The translations under genes and the position numbers were made by a program. Below are positions 60,956-64,000 of a stretch of DNA of 64,000 nucleotides, in pieces (position 1 is the stretch's first letter; each line of letters begins with the position of its first letter). The stretch lies in NCBI RefSeq assembly GCF_008806345.1, contig NZ_VZZJ01000002.1, forward strand, positions 1 to 64,000, given 5' to 3'. The stretch comes from Methylobacterium planeticum (lineage in GTDB: Bacteria > Pseudomonadota > Alphaproteobacteria > Rhizobiales > Beijerinckiaceae). Under the pieces are notes generated by a model. That model ran no database searches. It had not been told where the DNA came from and was given only the letters and a program-made list of their open reading frames with translations.

Positions 60956-63900
60956 GGAAGCGCCTCGCCGGCCGGCACCCCGCCCCCGCGCCGTCCCGTG
61001 ACGCGGCGCTCCAGCCGGTCGAAGGCGAGGTAGATCACCGGGGTCGTGAACAGCGTCAGCACCTGGCTGACGATGAGGCCGCCCGCGATGGCGATGCCGA
61101 GGGGCTGGCGCAGCTCCGAGCCGACGCCGGTGCCGACGATGAGGGGCACCGCCGCGAAGAGCGCGGCGAGCGTCGTCATCATGATCGGCCGGAAGCGCAG
61201 GAGGCAGGCCTCGAAGATCGCGTCGGGCGGGCTCATGCCCTCCTCGCGCTCGGCCTGGAGCGCGAAGTCGATCATCATGATCGCGTTCTTCTTCACGATG
61301 CCGATGAGGAGCACGATGCCGATGATGGCGATGACGTCGAGGGAGAGCCCGAACAGCATCAGCCCGAGGAGCGCCCCGATCCCGGCGGAGGGCAGCGTCG
61401 ACAGGATCGTGATCGGGTGGATGAAGCTCTCGTAGAGCACGCCGAGCACGATGTAGACGGTGACGATGGCGGCGAGCACGAGGAACAATTCGTTGCCGAG
61501 CGCCGCCTGGAAGGCGAAGACCGAGCCCTGGGGCACGACGCGGAAGCTCGACGGCAGGTCGATCTCGCGCCGCGCCGCCTCGATCGCCTCGACCGCCTGG
61601 CCGAGGGCCGCCCCGGGGGCGAGGTTGAACGAGACCGTGGTGGCCGGGAACTGGCCGAGATGGCTGATCAGGAGGGGCGCCCGCCGCTCGCTGACGCGCG
61701 CCACCGCCGAGAGCGGCACCTGGCCGGACGTCGCCGTCGAGGAGGGCAGGTAGATCGTGTTGAGGCTCTCCAGCGTCCGATGCAGCTCGGGATCGGCCTC
61801 GAGGATGACCCGATACTGGTTCGACTGGGTGAAGATCGTCGAGATGATGCGCTGGCCGAAGGCGTCGTAGAGCGCGTTGTCGACGGTGGCGGGGGTGATG
61901 CCGTAGCGGCCCGCCGTCGCCCGGTCGATGGTGACGTAGGCCGCCAGCCCGCTGCCCTGGAGGTCGCTCGCCACGTCCGAGAGCAGGGGCGAGCGCTGCA
62001 GCGCCGTCACGAAGCGGGGCACCCAGGTCTCGAATTCCTCGAGGTTCGGGTTCTCCAGGATGACCTGGTACTGGGTCGCCGAGACCGCCGTGTCGATGGT
62101 CAGGTCCTGCACCGGCTGCATGTAGAGGCGGATGCCCGAGACCCCGGCGCTGGCCTGCTTCAGGCGGTCGATGATGCCGCTCCCGGTGGCCGTGCGCTCG
62201 TCGCGGGGCTTCAGGTTGATCAGGAACCGGCCCGAGTTCAGCGTCACGTTCTGGCCGTCGACGCCGATGAAGGAGGACAGGCTCGCGACGTCCGGATCCT
62301 TGAGGATCAGGCCCGCGAGGCGCTGCTGGCGCTCGGCCATCGCCGCGTAGGACACGGTCTGGTCGGCCTGGGTGATGCCCTGGATCACGCCCGTATCCTG
62401 CACGGGGAAGAAGCCCTTGGGGATCACCACGAACAGGTAGCCGGTGAGCACGATGGTGCCGAGGGTGACGAGGAGCGTCAGGCCCTGGTGGTTCAGGACC
62501 ACCCGCAGCGCCCGGCCGTAGGCCGCGATGGTGCCGTCCATCGCCTGGCGGCCCATGCGCGACAGGAACCCCTCGCGGCGGCGGACCTGATCCGGCGGCA
62601 CGTGCTTGAGGAGGCGCGCGCACAGCATCGGCACCAGCGTGAGGGAGACCACCGCCGAGATCACGATGGTGGCCGCCAGCGTGATGGCGAATTCGTGGAA
62701 CAGGCGCCCGACCACGTCGCCCATGAACAGGAGCGGGATCAGCACCGCGATGAGCGAGACGGTGAGCGAGATGATGGTGAAGCCGATCTCGCGCGAGCCC
62801 TTGAGCGCGGCCTCCAGGGGCGAGTCGCCGTCCTCCACGTGGCGGGCGATGTTCTCGATCACCACGATGGCGTCGTCGACCACGAAGCCCGTCGCGATGG
62901 TGAGGGCCATCAGGGACAGGTTGTCGAGGGAGAAGCCGTAGAGGTCCATCACCGCGAGGGAGCCGATCAGGGAGAGCGGCACGGACAGGCTCGGGATCAG
63001 GGTCGCCGAGAGGCTGCGCAGGAACAGGAAGATCACCAGCACCACGAGGGCGATGGCGAGGCCGAGCTCGAACTGAACGTCCTTGACGGAGGCCCGGATC
63101 GTGGTGGTGCGGTCGGTGAGCGGCGTGACCGTGATGGCGGCCGGCAGGGTCGCCTGGAGCTGGGGCAGCAGCGCCTTGATCTTGTCGACGGTGGCGATGA
63201 CGTTGGCGCCGGGCTGGCGCTGGATGTTGAGGATGACGGCGGGCGTCTCGTCCATCCAGGCGCCGAGCTTGGTGTTCTCGGGCCCGTCCACCACGTCGGC
63301 GACGTCCGAGAGGCGCACCGGGGCGCCGTTCTTGTAGGCGATGATCGCGTCGTTGTAGGCGCGCGGGTCCCGGATCTGGTCGTTGGCGTTGATGGCGTAG
63401 GATTGCTTCGGGCCGTCGATGTTGCCCTTCGGGGTGTTGACGTTGAGGTTCGTGATCGTGGTGCGCAGGTCGTCGATGTTGAGGCCGTAGGCCGCGAGCG
63501 AGCGCGAATTGAAGCGCACCCGCACCGCCGGGCGCTGACCGCCCCCCATGCTGACGAGGCCGACGCCGGCCACCTGGGAGATCTTCTGGGCGAGGCGCGT
63601 CTCGGCGAGGTCGCGCACCTGCGTCAGCGCCATGGTCTTGGAGGTGAGCCCGAGCGTCAGGATCGGCGCGTCGGCCGGGTTCACCTTGGCGTAGATCGGG
63701 GGCGCCGGCAGGTCGGAGGGCAACAGGTTGCCGGCGGCGTTGATCGCCGCCTGGACCTGCTGCTCGGCGATGTCGAGGGAGAGGTCGAGGCTGAACTGCA
63801 GGGTGATGACCGAGGCGCCCGCCGAGCTCTGCGAGGTCATCTGGTTGAGGTTGGCGAGCTGGCCGAACTGCCGCTCCAGCGGCGCGGTCACGGCCGAGGT

Positions 63901-64000
63901 CATCACCTCCGGGCTCGCGCCCGGATAGAAGGTCTGCACCTGGATCGTCGGGTAATCCACGGAGGGCAGGGCCGAGACCGGCAGGTTGAGGTAGGACACC
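60952..64000 (-). CDS. mdtB: RND multidrug efflux permease, MdtB-like (partial, N-terminus outside the window)
   Basis: At least 1,015 residues are present; the first 25 or so lie beyond the right edge. It has [22 protein letters not shown], the conserved GASPEVM, TM4 [14 protein letters not shown] with the Asp pair, and an intact C-terminal half without the insertion seen in its partner. It pumps drugs, bile-salt-like or aromatic compounds using the proton gradient. It is upstream of and overlaps the MdtC-like gene. A membrane-fusion protein gene (mdtA-like) is expected just past the window. Confidence 0.88.
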   Translation of the reverse strand, partial: VSYLNLPVSALPSVDYPTIQVQTFYPGASPEVMTSAVTAPLERQFGQLANLNQMTSQSSAGASVITLQFSLDLSLDIAEQQVQAAINAAGNLLPSDLPAPPIYAKVNPADAPILTLGLTSKTMALTQVRDLAETRLAQKISQVAGVGLVSMGGGQRPAVRVRFNSRSLAAYGLNIDDLRTTITNLNVNTPKGNIDGPKQSYAINANDQIRDPRAYNDAIIAYKNGAPVRLSDVADVVDGPENTKLGAWMDETPAVILNIQRQPGANVIATVDKIKALLPQLQATLPAAITVTPLTDRTTTIRASVKDVQFELGLAIALVVLVIFLFLRSLSATLIPSLSVPLSLIGSLAVMDLYGFSLDNLSLMALTIATGFVVDDAIVVIENIARHVEDGDSPLEAALKGSREIGFTIISLTVSLIAVLIPLLFMGDVVGRLFHEFAITLAATIVISAVVSLTLVPMLCARLLKHVPPDQVRRREGFLSRMGRQAMDGTIAAYGRALRVVLNHQGLTLLVTLGTIVLTGYLFVVIPKGFFPVQDTGVIQGITQADQTVSYAAMAERQQRLAGLILKDPDVASLSSFIGVDGQNVTLNSGRFLINLKPRDERTATGSGIIDRLKQASAGVSGIRLYMQPVQDLTIDTAVSATQYQVILENPNLEEFETWVPRFVTALQRSPLLSDVASDLQGSGLAAYVTIDRATAGRYGITPATVDNALYDAFGQRIISTIFTQSNQYRVILEADPELHRTLESLNTIYLPSSTATSGQVPLSAVARVSERRAPLLISHLGQFPATTVSFNLAPGAALGQAVEAIEAARREIDLPSSFRVVPQGSVFAFQAALGNELFLVLAAIVTVYIVLGVLYESFIHPITILSTLPSAGIGALLGLMLFGLSLDVIAIIGIVLLIGIVKKNAIMMIDFALQAEREEGMSPPDAIFEACLLRFRPIMMTTLAALFAAVPLIVGTGVGSELRQPLGIAIAGGLIVSQVLTLFTTPVIYLAFDRLERRVTGRRGGGVPAGEALP

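Overview
The window is a GC-rich alphaproteobacterial chromosome segment, most likely Methylobacterium or a close relative. Supporting signs are a MucR-type regulator, a DivL-type pseudokinase next to ahcY, a CtrA-type box, DUF1345, DUF6880 and PRISE-type proteins, and many short Ala/Arg/Pro-rich hypotheticals. This assignment is inferred from gene content, not from a search.

Positions 1-9,300 look like accessory DNA. The stretch 1-5,400 has a lower GC content and poorer codon bias, and holds only small orphan genes. These are a coupled minus-strand trio of membrane/coiled-coil proteins ending at tandem terminators, a pair of tandem paralogues of unknown function, a PilZ protein, several 50-120 aa hypotheticals, a broken tyrosine recombinase, and a 5' fragment that resembles tRNA-Thr. 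I read this as the decayed edge of an integrated element. It is followed by a nuclease-like secreted protein with replaced active-site residues, a NUDIX hydrolase, a DUF1810 protein and a GFA-type zinc protein.

Positions 9,600-24,200 are mostly metabolic and envelope genes: a complete tctCBA tricarboxylate transporter, a TerC-family membrane protein with a 5' hairpin, an O-antigen-ligase-like protein, acyl-CoA dehydrogenase, DUF1345, an outer-membrane barrel, a large SGNH esterase, a nitroreductase, an acyl-CoA synthetase and ahcY. ahcY has a sharp palindrome over its promoter.

Positions 24,600-41,500 hold divL (a histidine-kinase homologue with Tyr in the H-box), a small reductase, a truncated DJ-1/PfpI gene, and a mutT-SIMPL-argJ chain with stop/start overlaps. 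These are followed by small stress or envelope proteins (PRC barrel, glutathione peroxidase, DUF2188, DUF6880, DUF4142, DUF427, glycine-zipper), a methyltransferase-like protein, comF, a first zwf and an SDR.

Positions 41,500-53,200 hold a PRISE-type reductase, a Tat-exported GH10 glycanase convergent with an acyltransferase-3 protein, a large L,D-transpeptidase, dps, a fused NDP-forming acyl-CoA synthetase/GNAT protein, a class II aldolase and mucR. Positions 53,600-64,000 hold an Mrr-type nuclease, a second zwf, and a tripartite RND efflux operon (MdtB-like, MdtC-like, NodT-like outer-membrane factor). That operon runs off the right edge, where the membrane-fusion gene is expected.

No CRISPR array, rRNA gene, intact tRNA or intact insertion sequence was seen.
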